Assembly (NCBI GenBank): GCA_037577475.1
Contig: CM075188.1
Span: forward strand, 21,061,001 to 21,125,000
Origin: Chaunax sp. Z400
Lineage: Eukaryota > Chordata > Actinopteri > Lophiiformes > Chaunacidae
DNA length: 64,000 nt
Direction of reading: 5' to 3'
This document shows, piece after piece, positions 12,136 to 25,195 of this stretch; within the stretch, counting starts at the first letter, position 1; each line of letters begins with the position of its first letter. The notes below the pieces were generated by a model. The model was not told where the DNA came from, made no database searches, and was given only the letters and a program-made list of their open reading frames with translations. The translations under genes and the position numbers were made by a program.

Positions 12136-13710
12136 TCAGACGGACAACTTCTTCTTTCAGCGCTCCGTCATGCGCTTGTTGTCACCAGGAACACTTTTGA
12201 TACACATTCCCGAGAAGTGTAAGAGGATCACAGTGGACTGAGGGCAGGGCCGTTGTTGGTCAAGTCGGGATGATCCAGGAATTTAAGTGACGGCAGGTGT
12301 TCCCCCATACGTTACATAATGAGGAGTTGGCCTGGGAAAAAATTAATTAAAAATATAATTATTTGTCAGCCTTGCCTCAAACATATGTATACATTTCTCA
12401 TGAACTTGTGGATTTAAAGATGCTGAAAGGATGTCATTAAGGTCTTGGATCATGAGGAGGAGGCGAAGACAAAGATGATGATTATGCGCTAAATAATGGG
12501 AATAGCATAGTTAGTATATAAATGCAGCAATGATTGGTTTGAGTGATCCCAGAAAAAACAGGACACAAACCGGTTCAGTGAGATTAAAAGAGACCAAGAT
12601 AACGAAAAGGATAAGTATTGATTGGTATGGAAGTAATCATGGGATGAATACAGACAAGACTGGTTGTAAAAAAAAACCACAGTGCATAAAGAGTAGGTGT
12701 GGGTGAGCGAGGAGTGATAGCGCCCATGTCATTCGATCTTGTTTTTTAGTAGGCAAGAGCTGTCATAAAGCCTTGATAGCAGACGGGCAGCGAGGTCAGA
12801 GGCAGCGGCGTCTCCGTCTCTGGCTCAACTTGATGACAGCTCAGCTGGCTGTCAGTTACAGCGCTCACGAGAACTGGCACTATTCCTGAACTTAACCAGC
12901 TGCCAATTCCTAAACTTACTTTCCTGGATCAGCTAATTTTGGCTACAGTCTTCACTGGAGATCATAAGTACTCTATTAATATACAATTTATTCCCAGTGA
13001 TCGTCACTCATCAAAAAACATGGAATCACATTGCATCACGGCCAGCTCTTAACAGTTTCCCTTGGTTTCCCTTGTAGTGGCTGGGGTGGGACAGTTTCTG
13101 TAAAGAAGCTAAACTTTTTATTAGCTGGTGTTGTCACTTCAGTTTTAAAAATGTCTAACACATAACTATGAATGTTTTAGAATTGTGTTACAAGAATTGA
13201 GAAGGTGGAGAAGACTCCTTTATATAAAAGTAACAATACAGCAACCTTCAAGGAGCCCCAAGTCGCTCCTGAGTCCGGCCCAGCTGGGTGAACGTCCTCA
13301 TTGGATCAGGGGGAGAAGGTAGAGCTGAAGGTCAAACTACTGACCTCCGACCTCACCCCGTAACTCTGCCAGGAGCCTCGCTGCATGTTGAGTAGACATC
13401 AATTCACTGCTCTGTGCTGACTCATAGGTTTTTAGAATGCGTGACCAAAAGCAGCTGTGTAATGCTGGAGCAGCCCAGCACTGCTGGACTGACTGAAGCA
13501 AGATCATCTACTTTCATTTCCCACATGATTCTGACAGGCTAAGTCCAGAGTTTACATTTCATTTACAAAGCACCATTTATTCCAATGAATGATGTTCACC
13601 AGGTGCATATTTAGAAAAGATTTTTCAGGATTTAAAAAAAGTAAATATGAAGGTATGAATATGTTTCTCTTTTTTTTTTTTAAAAGAGGCGTGACATGAC
13701 ACAGCAGCGG
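12136..13710. other. Intergenic, no gene seen
   Basis: Slightly GC-richer patches occur at about 12,140-12,300, 12,780-12,880 and 13,230-13,400, but I find no exon with matching frame and splice sites. Confidence 0.5.
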
Positions 13711-14085
13711 TGGGTCTGTTGTGATGTTTTACATATGCATCGAGCATACATGATGGTTAAGGAGTTCCCAGACTTCACACTGTCTCCCCAATTTGAAAAC
13801 ATTATTGGTTGATTTACTTCTTTTTGAGTTAGCTGCTAACTGCTAAGTAGCTGCTTTTTAAAACATCCTATGTCCTGTTGTACGGCCTTGCTGCCACACT
13901 CTGTTTAGACAGATGTTGATTTTTTTCTGTTACTACCTCTGCTGCCAGCGCATTCTACCATGAGCCCTCATAACACTTTAACGAAATCTATACAGAAAGG
14001 TGAGGAGCAATAAAGGCGCAATAGTCCCACCTTGAACAGGCTGTGTAGAAGGGGTTTGGTGGGTCTAAATAGGTGTAAGTGTAGG
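13711..14085 (+). repeat. Three-copy dispersed repeat, copy 2
   Basis: It is collinear with the 11.2-kb copy: 'gtgatgttttacatatgcat', 'aaggagttcccagacttcac', 'ctgttactacctctgctgcc' and 'ccttgaacaggctgtgtaga' occur in the same order with similar spacing. It differs by many substitutions and small indels, indicating old insertion. Confidence 0.75.
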
Positions 14086-17000
14086 GATATGGAGGAAGGC
14101 GTTGCCATGAAAGAGCTCAGTGGATAAATTGTGATTAAAGAAATTTAACAAAAGCACAATTCATGAATAGTGTCTTGCTATCTTAATCCATATCATCACC
14201 ACCTCATTGATTGGAAAAAACATATATAATTGTCCAAGAAAACCGTACTTGGGGCAAAATAACTTAATCTGCCACAGCTGAAAATCAGTTCCACCTGGAC
14301 AAAAGCAAGGCAGTGCTAGTTTTTCCATTGTATAACTCTCCAGCTGCATTTTAATGGTTCCTGGAGAGTTCAGAAATCTTGCAGAAGACATGGTTCTTCT
14401 TTTGTGAATGCCCATATTGATGTATTTACTGAAATTTGCTTTTTTTGTTGTTGCTGTAGTTTAAAAAAAAAGTTTTTCTCTATTTTCAGCTGCCAGACTT
14501 TAAAAGAATCCTTCTTGTCATAGTTTGTTGTTGGGTTTCTTACATCGGACATACTACTGGATATGTAAATATTGTATAAATTCACTACCAGGTGATTTTT
14601 TTCCAGCAAAAGACTCAAATCTCGACGTCTGAAAGTAAATTTGTGACTAGATTACTAATGTTCTGTTTGTGTTTAAATCGAGCCAGATGTGACACCACCT
14701 GCAGCAGGTTTTTGTCAGCCAAAACCATTGTGCAAATCTCTTTATTGCATTTTTTGTTTTTGGCGGGTTTAAGCTGCACAATTACAAGTGAAGCTGAGCT
14801 TGTAAACTGAATCCACGAGAACTCACAAACAGCCTGCTTGTTAGACACAAAACTAGTCATTCCGGCCAAGAAACAGACAGAAATTTTTGGCAGGAAGAGG
14901 GAGTCAAAACAATGCTGTAAAATAAACTCTGCCCAATAGACGGTCCAAGATGTTCCTTTCTGGTGATCAGACCTAAGAAGAAATAGTTAAATATGAGGAT
15001 GAGTGTTTAGATCATTTGTCACTGATATTTTTAGGCATCTCAGTGTTACATGAAATATCCATCTTCTCACTAGGACAGACATGCTGTGCTATATCCACAA
15101 ACAAATCTAAACAAAAAGGGGAAATCCATTTAAGATGATCACATGGCTGCAATAATCAGACGTGTGTGTTTGTGCATGTCAGAACTGTGTCACTGTTGCC
15201 TGGTGTGATGCCTAAACAAGTATCCATGACATGTCTAAGTATCTTATCCTTGATTTGAGATGACTGCTCCATGCATTCTCTACATTTGCCCGGCATGCCA
15301 GTGGGCACCCATGCCAAGGCCCTCAGTGTTGCACAGGGCAGTTGACACCCTAAATTACCCCCTCTCCCTATCGCAAATCCATCCGCCTCTCCGCTAACCT
15401 TGGACCTCGCTGCGGGGCTCGGCCAGTGAGAAGCAGCACAAACCGGCATGAGCCAGTGCTGGGAGCTGCATCACCCCTCGCCTCCTCCTTCCTCCAACTT
15501 CTACCTCCCATATGTGCGCACATACTGTATCAGGATTAGCGTACTTATGAGGGCCTGCCATTGACTGTATTCACTCTGTGATATCTGATCCTCAACTTAA
15601 CATCATTCTCTGACTTATTGAATTGAACTGCAGTCCATTTCTGCCTCAGGAGCATTTCATTTTTGATTTTTGATCAGAAGTTTATTTATTTGCAGCTGCT
15701 TTATTTGATGCTTTTCAACTGTTTTATGAATGAGTCGGATCCTGTATACGATACAAACAGCATTTAAAGTTAGATTCACCCTCACTGCTTCATGCCTAAT
15801 GTAAAGAGCACAGCTTTAGTCTTACCTCTAAGTCTTAAACAAACTCAATTGATAGTATGGCAATTCTAATCTCTTAACCCATTTCCTTTTTTAATTTTAA
15901 GAGACCCAAGTTTTGAAACAAAACTATAAGAAGTAAGAGTAAAAGAAGTAAAGACAAAAATAACCTCAGTTCTCACTGTGGAGGCTGAAAACAAACCGTG
16001 GTCTCACAAAGAGAGAAAAACAACCACACACAGTCACACACTTCCTCCTCTGCCCCCCAGATACAATCTGAGCTCGAAGTATCTAGAGCTACATGCATAC
16101 AGTGACAGAAAATAGGATGCATAACAGTTTGTGAGCAGGCCTGTGCAACTGATCCCACACAGTTTCTCTGTGTTTGTAGGTGACTCTTCCTAGCAAACAG
16201 TTAAATATTATCACAAAAAACAGGACATATGTTTCCTCTCCTGTTAATGAACCATCTGTAGTGAGGTTAGTTGGTGCTGTTCGAGGGACGGACCTTTTCT
16301 GCAATTAAAACATTGGTTAATTGGATGTAAGGCTGGCGAATACAATGGTGTCTGTTTACTGAAGTAAAATGTTTTTAGCCACAGTGCAAGAATGCGTTTC
16401 TCTGAGTGTAGCCAGAGTGGTCCAAGTTTACAAGGCGTTTTCCTGTTGTTGGGGAACTGGGAGGTATTTTTGTGAGCACACTGCCCACTAAGCTCCCATT
16501 CGTTCAAGGGCAATCAACAGTTTTTGGAGGATGTGAGAAAATAATTTGCACAGATTCAGCACAGCATCCACTTTATGTATTTGCACAAGCCAACACCCTA
16601 CTTATGGAGTGTTGTTTGTTTTTACTTTGAGTGATCATTTAGAAGTTCGACCATATGTTTAGGTCATGATAAATAACAGAAAGTAATTTAGTATTTAACA
16701 GACTTTGTTAGATATCTATAAGTCCCATTGTCACAAAATGAAACAGGGTTATTGTTATTGACTTTCAGTTTCTATATTTTACACAAGATTGAAGGGTTCA
16801 TACAGATCACCATACAACTATTAAAAAGTCATATAAAAGCATCAAAAGCATCAAAATAGTTTTTCTTTGTTTTTGAGACAAGCTTCATAGTTTTAGATAA
16901 ATATGTGTGAAAAATGTAATGACGTTGATTTGAAGTTGCATTCATCCACACCACTTATCTGCCCATGCAGGGAGATGATTTGGTAAAATGTGTGGGGAGT

Positions 17001-17660
17001 TTGATGATACAACCAACTCAGTTTGCTACACCAGTATTTATAAGATTTAAATTTCAGGCTGAAATGAATTCATTTGAGGGGAATCACCAACAGAGACCAT
17101 ATATCTCATGTGATTTTCAACCAAGGGAATTCTCATTTCATTAGAAACTGTTTTGATTGACCAAACAGTTCAAAGTGGAGTAAAATATTCTATTAGCTGT
17201 GTCACATGAGCCACAAGTTATCACTATGTCATCTTGGTTCCAGCATGAATGATTTTTGTTGTGCTGCTTTCAGGTGTGCCTGGGATCTTGCGCTGCCATG
17301 ACTTAAATGAGGCAGAGCCAGTGCTCTGATGCAGGAGCTGATCAACAATGAAAAATCTATTTGAGGTGTGTTGGTATGTGTGCAGTTTTTATCGGGATTG
17401 CTTTTTTTTTTAATTTTTAAAGGTGAAGCTTTTGCTAGATGAATACAATTATTTCTTAACTCATTAGCTTCTCTAACTCCATAGTAAATCAATATTTGCT
17501 TCACCGCTGTTTTAATCTTACACACACATCAAAACACATCTACTCGTGTCATGCAGAAAGTCAGTAATACATTAAAATCTTAAGGATCAGTAAAGCTTAA
17601 AGGAACAGGGGGAAAAAACAGCAGTCGGCATGTTTTCATGTAATTTACAGAACTCAGGGG
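14086..17660. other. Intergenic, no gene seen
   Basis: AT-rich DNA. A GC-richer segment at about 15,280-15,500 has a 97-codon minus frame, but it lacks a recognised domain or convincing splice sites. I see nothing else supportable. Confidence 0.5.
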
Positions 17661-17661
17661 C

Positions 17662-17682
17662 GAGAGAGAGAGAGAGAGAGAG
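17662..17682. repeat. (GA)n microsatellite
   Basis: About ten uninterrupted GA units. Confidence 0.95.
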
Positions 17683-17790
17683 CAGCAACAATTATATTAG
17701 CTATGATAATAGAGACATTAAAAGCAAAAAAGCAAATAGTTTGCAAATAGTGGTATCTATAACAACTACTACTGTACATTGATACTATAA

Positions 17791-17855
17791 CTACTACTAC
17801 TTCTACTCCTACTACTACTACTACTACTACTAATAATAATAATAATAATAGTAAC

Positions 17856-17886
<31 letters not shown>

Positions 17887-17887
17887 G
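17791..17887. repeat. (CTA)n / (TAA)n compound microsatellite
   Basis: CTA/CTT/CTC units pass into TAA units with a short 'gtaaca' interruption. The minus frame of 67 codons reads it as poly-Leu/Val and is an artefact. Confidence 0.95.
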
Positions 17888-17920
17888 CAGTGGGTGTCAA
17901 CCAGGACTTTCTGGCTACCA

Positions 17921-18310
17921 ATGTTGGTCCCTAAAATAATCTAAAAGTTGATTGTAAGCCAACAAACACACACTTAAAGCTACTTTGAGAAATAAATCCA
18001 CTTGAAAAGATAATTAAAATACAAAATGCATTGTAGTCAAACGTGCCACGAGAGGACATTGTCATTAACTTAAAAAAAACAAACTGTAAGTAGGCCTCTT
18101 TTCAGACAAACAGCATATCACACACAGGTCCCCATTTGTTGGTCCCTAGAATAATTAACAAGGGTCTTTAAGAGCCAATAAACACATGGGTGATGCTCCT
18201 TTCGTAAATATATACATTCAAAAATAGAATCAGAATACAAAATGCATTGGAGTCAAATGTAGCGGGGTCATTGCCATAAACTGTTCAAAGAAACTGTAAG
18301 TAGACCAGCT
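17921..18310 (+). repeat. Tandem segmental duplication (two diverged ~170-190 bp copies)
   Basis: Copy A (about 17,921-18,098) and copy B (about 18,137-18,306) share, in the same order, 'ttggtccctaraataat', 'aagccaa.aaacaca', 'caaaatgcattg.agtcaaa' and 'aaactgtaagtag'. The copies differ by substitutions and small indels, so the duplication is not recent. No protein is encoded. Confidence 0.8.
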
Positions 18311-18522
18311 GCCAGCTTCCAGATCTGAAAAGTTCAGACAATTTAAAGTCTGCGGTCTACCGTTTAAAGGGCCAAGTGACATCACCACATGCCTGGGGAA
18401 ATTTCAGTTCTATCCTGTTTGGCTGAGCAGCAACTTGTTTTCTTGTTAAATGCTCTTGACAACAGCACAGCCAATGAGAGTTATGGGCGGGGACTGATGT
18501 TCCCAGCTGTCTTCATCCTCAG

Positions 18523-18527
<5 letters not shown>

Positions 18528-18590
<63 letters not shown>
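18528..18590. repeat. (CA)n microsatellite, about 31 units
   Basis: A long pure CA run of 63 bases, preceded by 'ggcgcg'. It is the longest dinucleotide repeat in the window. The overlapping 96-codon frame is an artefact (poly-His/Thr). Confidence 0.98.
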
Positions 18591-18592
<2 letters not shown>

Positions 18593-18599
18593 TCTAGTT

Positions 18600-19362
18600 T
18601 CACTTCCCGTTTGTTGTTGAGGTTGATGTCGAAATTATATTTGTTCAGGGCTTTGCAAAGTTTTGCCGCTCATGTTTGAAGATTTCAGTCTTGTGAAAAC
18701 ACTTCATAATGTATTCTTTGCAAGTTTTCACAATTTCAACTGGTAATTTGTGTTTGAAAATCTTACATGAGATCAGAGTCTGAAAAAAACAGTCGATGTG
18801 ACATTGCTGCTGTTTGAATGGCTCAAATTGTTCATTAGATTTGCATCAATGTCTGTAAAGCATTACATTTGAACAGGAAGTCTCTTGAATTAGATTACAC
18901 ATAGATGAACAGCACATACACAATGTCACTCTTTATTGGCTCCTGAAATCACATAATTTATTGACATTTCATCCACTTGAAGTCCACTTGTCTCATTTGT
19001 AATGAGGACATGAGTAAAATTACTTTAAACATCTTTATCACAGATATTACAAGCAGTCTGTAGTCAGAGGTCAAAGGTCAAACTGTTTTTCTTGCTGAGT
19101 GGTGCTGGCAAGCGTCTTAAAAACAGCAATTTAGTTTTATTGTTTCAGGTTTACTGAGCTCTGCACATATACTGTAGATGCACTTTTGAAACACTTGTGA
19201 CGCCACAAAAACAAAACTTTCGCTGCTCTGGGATTCAGCATTCAACACACTCACAAGTAGTCACAGAGTTCACTAGCTGAATACAAACACACACACACAC
19301 ACACAAACATCCTTCATATATAATCACACTTAAATATCGGAAGCCTCAACACAGCTGGTACT

Positions 19363-19397
<35 letters not shown>

Positions 19398-19745
19398 TTT
19401 CTATTTTAGGCCTCTTCCTTTTGCATTATTACTTAAAGTAATCATATTTTTAAAAGAGAACTTTGATCACAATTCATGGAATTAAAATTGAGATTTTTAA
19501 CGGTTGAAAGGAACTTTTAGAAGTTTAGAAAGTCATTTGAAAAAAAGGTTTAAAGAAATATTCTAATCTCTGTTGTAACTGGTCATCATATTTTCAATGT
19601 AATGTTTTAGAAATTCTTGATTCAACACATTTGATTTGGTTCTCTTCCAGCTTTCCGTGCTAGGGTCAGAAAATGCATCGAAATGATGTTTAGTGTCAAC
19701 CAATAATGTTTGAGAAAGATTTCAGTCTAAACATTTTTTAAATTT
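18600..19745. other. Intergenic, two further CA/GT tracts
   Basis: An (AC)n run lies at about 19,287-19,305 and a (GT)n run at 19,364-19,393, only about 60 bases apart and of opposite sense. No gene is seen. Confidence 0.7.
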
Positions 19746-19840
19746 TCAATTCAATTCAATTTATTTGTATAGCACCAAATCACAACAAAAGTTACATCAA
19801 GGCACTTTACCAAAAGAGCAGGTCTAGACTGACTCTTCTT
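19746..19840 (+). repeat. Teleost interspersed repeat ('tttatttgtatagc' family)
   Basis: The segment carries 'caattcaatttatttgtata' followed by 'gcaccaaatcacaacaaaag', 'catcaaggcactttacc' and 'ggtctagac'. I recall this as a very common dispersed fish sequence. A longer relative lies at 40,569-40,800, where the same blocks appear in the same order. Confidence 0.75.
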
Positions 19841-21879
19841 TATTGGTCAGATATGATGTCAATCAAGTAAATGTGTTCAGTTTTAGTACAGCAAGGGTTG
19901 GAAAAAAGGGACAAAGTCTTAATTTTAAGAATTGTGAATTCATATGTAGTGGCTGCTTCGACTAAAGAGATTTATGCTGTGTTTATACCAGCTTTTATTT
20001 TATTTAATTTTTTTTAATTCATCACACTTTGTCTTATGCTGTCCATTAGTTGATGGGATGGTCATTTTTACAGGATGTTCTTAAAGCTAATCCACTTATC
20101 AGAACTCCACAATCTGGCACTTTGTGTTCTTGCTACAGTCTTTATTTCTCCATCCATCCAAGAGTCAGCCTTTTTTCTGTTTGGTTGTCAGTTTTGCTGA
20201 TTTTGTATCAGATAGGAGCCCACAGTAGGCCTTCTGTTTCAGAGACATTCCAGAGCCTCAATGATTTTAGGTACAAGAAGTACTCATCTGCGCATCACTT
20301 ACCCAATCTTGCTTTTGTCATGACATCTGTTCACAGCCTGACAATAAGGAAGCAGATGTGTGTGACAAACACCACTTCTCCACTTTTCCTTTCTTTCTTC
20401 TATTTTTTCAAATGTTTTACATACTTTTTTTTTCAATTTTGTTAAAAGAAAAAAAATGGAAGTATTTCATTTTCTATATCGCTCTTATTTGTCCTACTAA
20501 TTGATCTACTTAACCTCCCTTTCACTCGATTTGTCCGCCACACTTATTCTTTTCACACCTTTCCAATGTTCGCTCAAACACAATGGTCTTTGACCCTCGT
20601 TTGTTTTCTGCTCTCAATCTTCTCCCTTCAGTCTCTTTAAGACCTTTTCTTTTTCTCATTTTCATTGCTTTTCTCATCATTTTCTTCCTCTCCATCCCTA
20701 CTATCCATCTCTACCATTGTGTTATAGTATTGCGTGACCAAAGGCAAATAATCCCTTGAAGTTGTTTTGCACAGGCCTTAACATTGTAAGTTTTGCTGTG
20801 TGGTGTTGTCATAATGTAATGCAGGACAGATGCAAGGCTGCAGAACTTTATGAAAGTCTGAAGGTTGACAGCGTTAGGATGAAAAATGATGTGTAATACA
20901 AATCAGACAAACAGTTAAAATGATAATAAATGAATATGATGTTAGCATTTGAGTAATTTTGCTGATTGGAGGTGCAGTTGTTAAACAAAAAACACATTAT
21001 TTACATCCAATGCATTGGGCTGGTTTTTTTTTTGTGAACTTGTCAACATCACAAAACAAGAGGCATGTGTGTATAATCAAATCCTCTCTGACAATCTAAA
21101 CAAGAGGCATCAGGAGAGGGCACATCCCCCGGCCCCTGCAAAATCACACTGAGTGCATTGCCATTAATTTGAGCTCTTTCAGTTTAGCAGTCAGCTGGAT
21201 CTGATATATCAAACTCATGCTAATGAAAACTAAAAAGATACATTTCACATCATTCCTGGTTTGCGTGCACAATTTGTCAAGGGAAGAAAATACAGTTTAC
21301 AAAATGTGCTTCGAAAATGAACTCTTTTCGTAAGAATTGGTACAATTTGTTGCCAAGGAAACGCAAAAAATAAAAATTGTAAATTTCCTATATTGCAAAA
21401 GACACCCCTTCGCCATGTGGTTGATGCGTATGCACAATTTGTTGAAGATATATGGAATAGTTTTAAAGCTACGCTATGGACAAACACCCCACACTCAAAA
21501 TAGCCCGAGTTGAATATTTTTCCTGAAAACAAGAAAAACATAAATAATAAAATGCGAAACATCAAAATGTTTGATGTGTTGGCCAAATTTCCTAAAAATG
21601 TATAAATAAATAAAATGGTTTTTGAGTTGTGCCAAGGACAAAAAGTGTTTACGGATGGACAGATGGATGGACGGAGCCATAGCTAGGAAAAAGAACATTT
21701 TGAGCTTCACACTAGTCAACGCTGTCTCCAAGAAATGATAACATAAACATAATAACAACAGATTTTGTTTTCTATTGACTTAAAAATAAAATATTGTTAG
21801 TTAATCTGGTAAAGTTTCCACCAAAAACAGAATAACATGCAAATATTGTGACGTTTGCATCAATACCTTTATAAGTTAT
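19841..21879. other. Intergenic, possible old repeat at its right half
   Basis: At about 21,240-21,720 the sequence contains repeated 'ttttgttgcc/aatttgttg' phrases and a 'ggacagatggatggacgg' stretch that resembles dispersed fish repeats, but I cannot set boundaries. A short TTATAAGG iteration lies at 21,871-21,898. The 131-codon plus frame at 20,050 is not recognisable and is rich in Phe/Ser. Confidence 0.4.
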
Positions 21880-22290
21880 AAGGTTATAAGGTTATAAGCA
21901 ACCAATACACAACCTGTTGAAGGCAGGACTGTTCCGCCGTTATTGGGCCTCACAGTTCTGTATTTACAAAGTGCATTAGAGGTTAATGTGGTTGTGCCTC
22001 TGAGCCGGGAGCAGAGGTAGTAACAGCACAGATGACATTTGACCTTTGTGACCCACAGCTGGGAGATTTACAAAGGTAGCAGTTAGCAGCTAAATTAAAG
22101 AAGATGAAAATCAATCAAAATATCTTCAAATCGGGGAGAAAGCTCAAGGAGCTCCTCACCTCTGAATAGAGGACAAGATTAATTAATTAAGTGAAAATAA
22201 TTTGCCATGTTATTTACTTACTTGACAGACATGTAAAACGTCACTCTAGGCGCTGACGCTGGTCTGTTAAACATCATGAATGTGTTACAG
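21880..22290 (-). repeat. Three-copy dispersed repeat, copy 3 (inverted)
   Basis: On the minus strand this shows the same ordered blocks as the 11.2- and 13.7-kb copies: 'gtgacgttttacatgt', 'aggagctcc', 'ctgttactacctctgc' and 'cagtcctgccttcaacagg'. The inverted orientation argues for dispersal by transposition instead of tandem duplication. Confidence 0.7.
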
Positions 22291-23649
22291 GATGCCGGAT
22301 TGCTATTTAAAAACACACAATGGAGTGGTGTTATGCCACCATTGGTTTGATCAGCGTACTGTGTATAAAACAAAGGCGAAGCCGTTGCACGATCCCTCTG
22401 CTAAACTATCATAGAATTGTAAAGTTTTCCTCATTTTGTGGTCTATTTGTCACCACTGAGTGGGCCAGAGGTAAAACATGTTTAATCCCCCATGTGGCCT
22501 TCAGTCCTGGTGACTATTGCAAGACACAAGAAGCACCAAAGTGAAATAATTTCCAACAAATTCAAGGCCTTTCCCTGAAATGATTGGTTTGTTCTGATGC
22601 ATTGATAAACAACTTGGATCACATTTGTGAGCTTTATCGGTGTCTATTGAAGCTGTTGTCTCTGTGGCTCCTGTGGCAGCATGAAAAAAAAAGAAGAGTA
22701 AATTCATCTTCGTAACAATCCACAGATCATCCACATCAACTTCTGTCGCTCGTTTTCCCAGTGTTGTGTGTTTATGTGACCTGGACTGGGGATTAAATCA
22801 GCTGTGTGACCTTATGGCTGTCCAGCTGGGTTTTTGGCTACAGAAGCAGAGAGGAGGAGGAGGTTCGGGGGTTTCCCATGGGGTTCTGGTGGATGGATGT
22901 CAGAGGGGTAGATCAGGGGTTGAATCTGTTTTCTGTTCCCCCATAAGATTCCCCACTGAGTATCTCTTCTCAACTGAACAGCGTGTTTGTAGTTCCTGTA
23001 CATTTCGGCATGTATTATCATTATTTGTAGTTATGGCAGTTGATACAGGTCGATAATATGTCAGGTTGAAATTAAAGGGGAACTCCAACCTAAGCATCAT
23101 GCTTTAACATTGATACCATGCAACTATTACGATGTTAAACGGTTTGCTGAAACGTTGGGAAAACACTCCCTGACGTGTCTCTGCGTTTAACAGAGAAAAC
23201 TGGTGTCATATGGTTATGCTTTAGTTGCGTGCTTTTTCTTCACAACAAAGGGAAAATGTTCATGGCAATAATCATCATATGGGGTTAAAACAAAAAGACA
23301 ACAGGTCTTTGTCATGTCAGTAGTAACAGATCCCTTCAATGAGACAGGAGAGGCCTCCGTTTCATGTAAAGGCAAACAATGTTCATACACTGTGAAAAGA
23401 AAATGTGTGTATGTAAATATTATAGGTTAAGCTAAGACATAAAAAGGTTCCTCGAGTGAAAATCAAAACCCATTGGGTAATAAAAGCCATTCTGGTCTCC
23501 AAATAAATAAATACAGGGGCCATCCACACAAAGAACGATTATTCTAGGTGTAAATACTTCATTTTAAAAATTGCTGTCATTCATGTGGATGGTGGAAGCT
23601 TTCTAGGATTGTGTTATGACATTTTATAGACTAAATGTTTCATCGATCA
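22291..23649. other. Intergenic, no gene seen
   Basis: Open frames overlap each other on both strands at about 22.77-23.10 kb but none is recognisable. A 'aaaggggaactccaacc' phrase at about 23,076 resembles the start of a fish dispersed repeat. Confidence 0.5.
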
Positions 23650-23775
23650 ATACAAAAACCCCTTTCCAAATAAGTTGGGATGTTGTGTAAAATGTAAGTA
23701 AAAACAATATGCGATGATTTGCAAATCATTGAAACACCAAATGTAATTGAAAATAGCACAAAGACAACATTTCTT
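23650..23775. repeat. Teleost interspersed repeat fragment
   Basis: The blocks 'ccaaataagttgggatgttg', 'tgcgatgatttgcaaatc' and 'attgaaaatagcacaaagac' occur in the order that I recall from a common fish DNA-element family. It is truncated and non-coding. Confidence 0.55.
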
Positions 23776-25161
23776 CAGATTCTCTGAATCTTTTAATGTT
23801 GTTGTTCCTGTGGACTTTATATTATATCCTTTATTTTACCAGGTAAAACCTACTGATTCTTCGCAATTTCACGTTGAGAAACATTATTCTTATTGCAGCC
23901 TTTCACAGAGCGGTGAAGATATTTCTATGTTGTTACGATCAAATGCTATCCATAACGTGTTCCATGTTAACCTCATTGGGACAATTTTTTTGTAGAAATG
24001 TTCCTGTCATGTCATGTTAAAAGTTCTGTCAAGGAAACGTTGTGACATATTAGGTCAGCAAAGAAGAATGTGTTTTTGACTGTTTGACTAGCAGCTGTTG
24101 TTCAACCGGCTGTCGAGCCGGTTTGAGAGATGGAAAAGTTCAAATATGAGAGATGTTAATGCGCAGTGGAGTCAGCCTCTCTCCCATCCACTCCTCCCCC
24201 ATGACCCAGTGATCAACCTTATGTTTTTCTGAAAGATAATTCTCTGCTTGCCAACACCTGGCCTTTAAATGTAGGCACTCGGCCAAGAGAAGGTGAAAAA
24301 CAAACCTGACAGGTTTCAGCTTTCCTTTTGACAAATAAAAGGTTGGGAGAGAGTCGAGAGGGAGGAATAGATGGGGAGACACAAAGAGACAAGGATGGGA
24401 GGGGTGTCTGGCCTCAGATTCATTCCTGCACACTCACCAGCTGGGAGAAGAGCTTGTTTTGCTGCCCTTAGACATGGGACCAGCAGGACTTCCTCTGAAG
24501 TAGCAGTTTGCTGCGGGTGGGGTTGTTGTGGAGGGTTGGAAAGGGAAAGAAGGTGGCTGTGTGGGCCCACAGGGCGGTGGTCATAGGCGAGGAGGGAGAT
24601 TGTCCTCTGTTTAACCCCCTCTGTCATTAGCAAACAGGCTATAATGCCACAAAGTCACATCCACTGTTTGAATGTCTGAGGATGTGTTAGCGGAGGAAAT
24701 CAGCGCCTCTGCACGTGCAAAAAAAAAAAGAGGAAGAAGAAGAAGAAGAAGAAGGGGAATTCAATGACGATATTATAAAATCTACTAAAAATATTAAAAT
24801 ACTGACATCTTATGAATACAAATACAATGAAATGCAATGGAAGAGTTCATCATTCACATTCTTTTTATTATTAGTAATAATCCTGACAATAATAATCTGA
24901 ATCATACCTACATACAGGGAACTGAACTGTTGAGCGAAAAAAATGTTTATTTTCTGTGTCATGTCCAGTTATGATTTCAGTGTTTTTCTTCTCATTGTAA
25001 ATGAAGAGTAGAGAGTTGAGGGTGCTGGCCTCTCTCTGAACCAGGAGGGACTTTGCCTTTTCGGTCACATTCCAAACCCACGATCCACCTGTCCCTGATA
25101 CAGACACCTCGGAGGAGGAGGAGGAAGAGGCAGTCATTCATAGCAGTCTGTACCCAAACAC

Positions 25162-25195
<34 letters not shown>

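Noticed and set aside
15156..15449. GC-richer segment with a 97-codon minus frame, considered as an isolated exon or CpG island
   Set aside because: CpG content is modest, no neighbouring exon or conserved motif was found, and splice boundaries could not be matched.
20050..20445. 131-codon plus-strand open frame
   Set aside because: Low-information Phe/Ser/Leu-rich sequence with a poly-Phe end from a T-rich tract. No splice context or domain.
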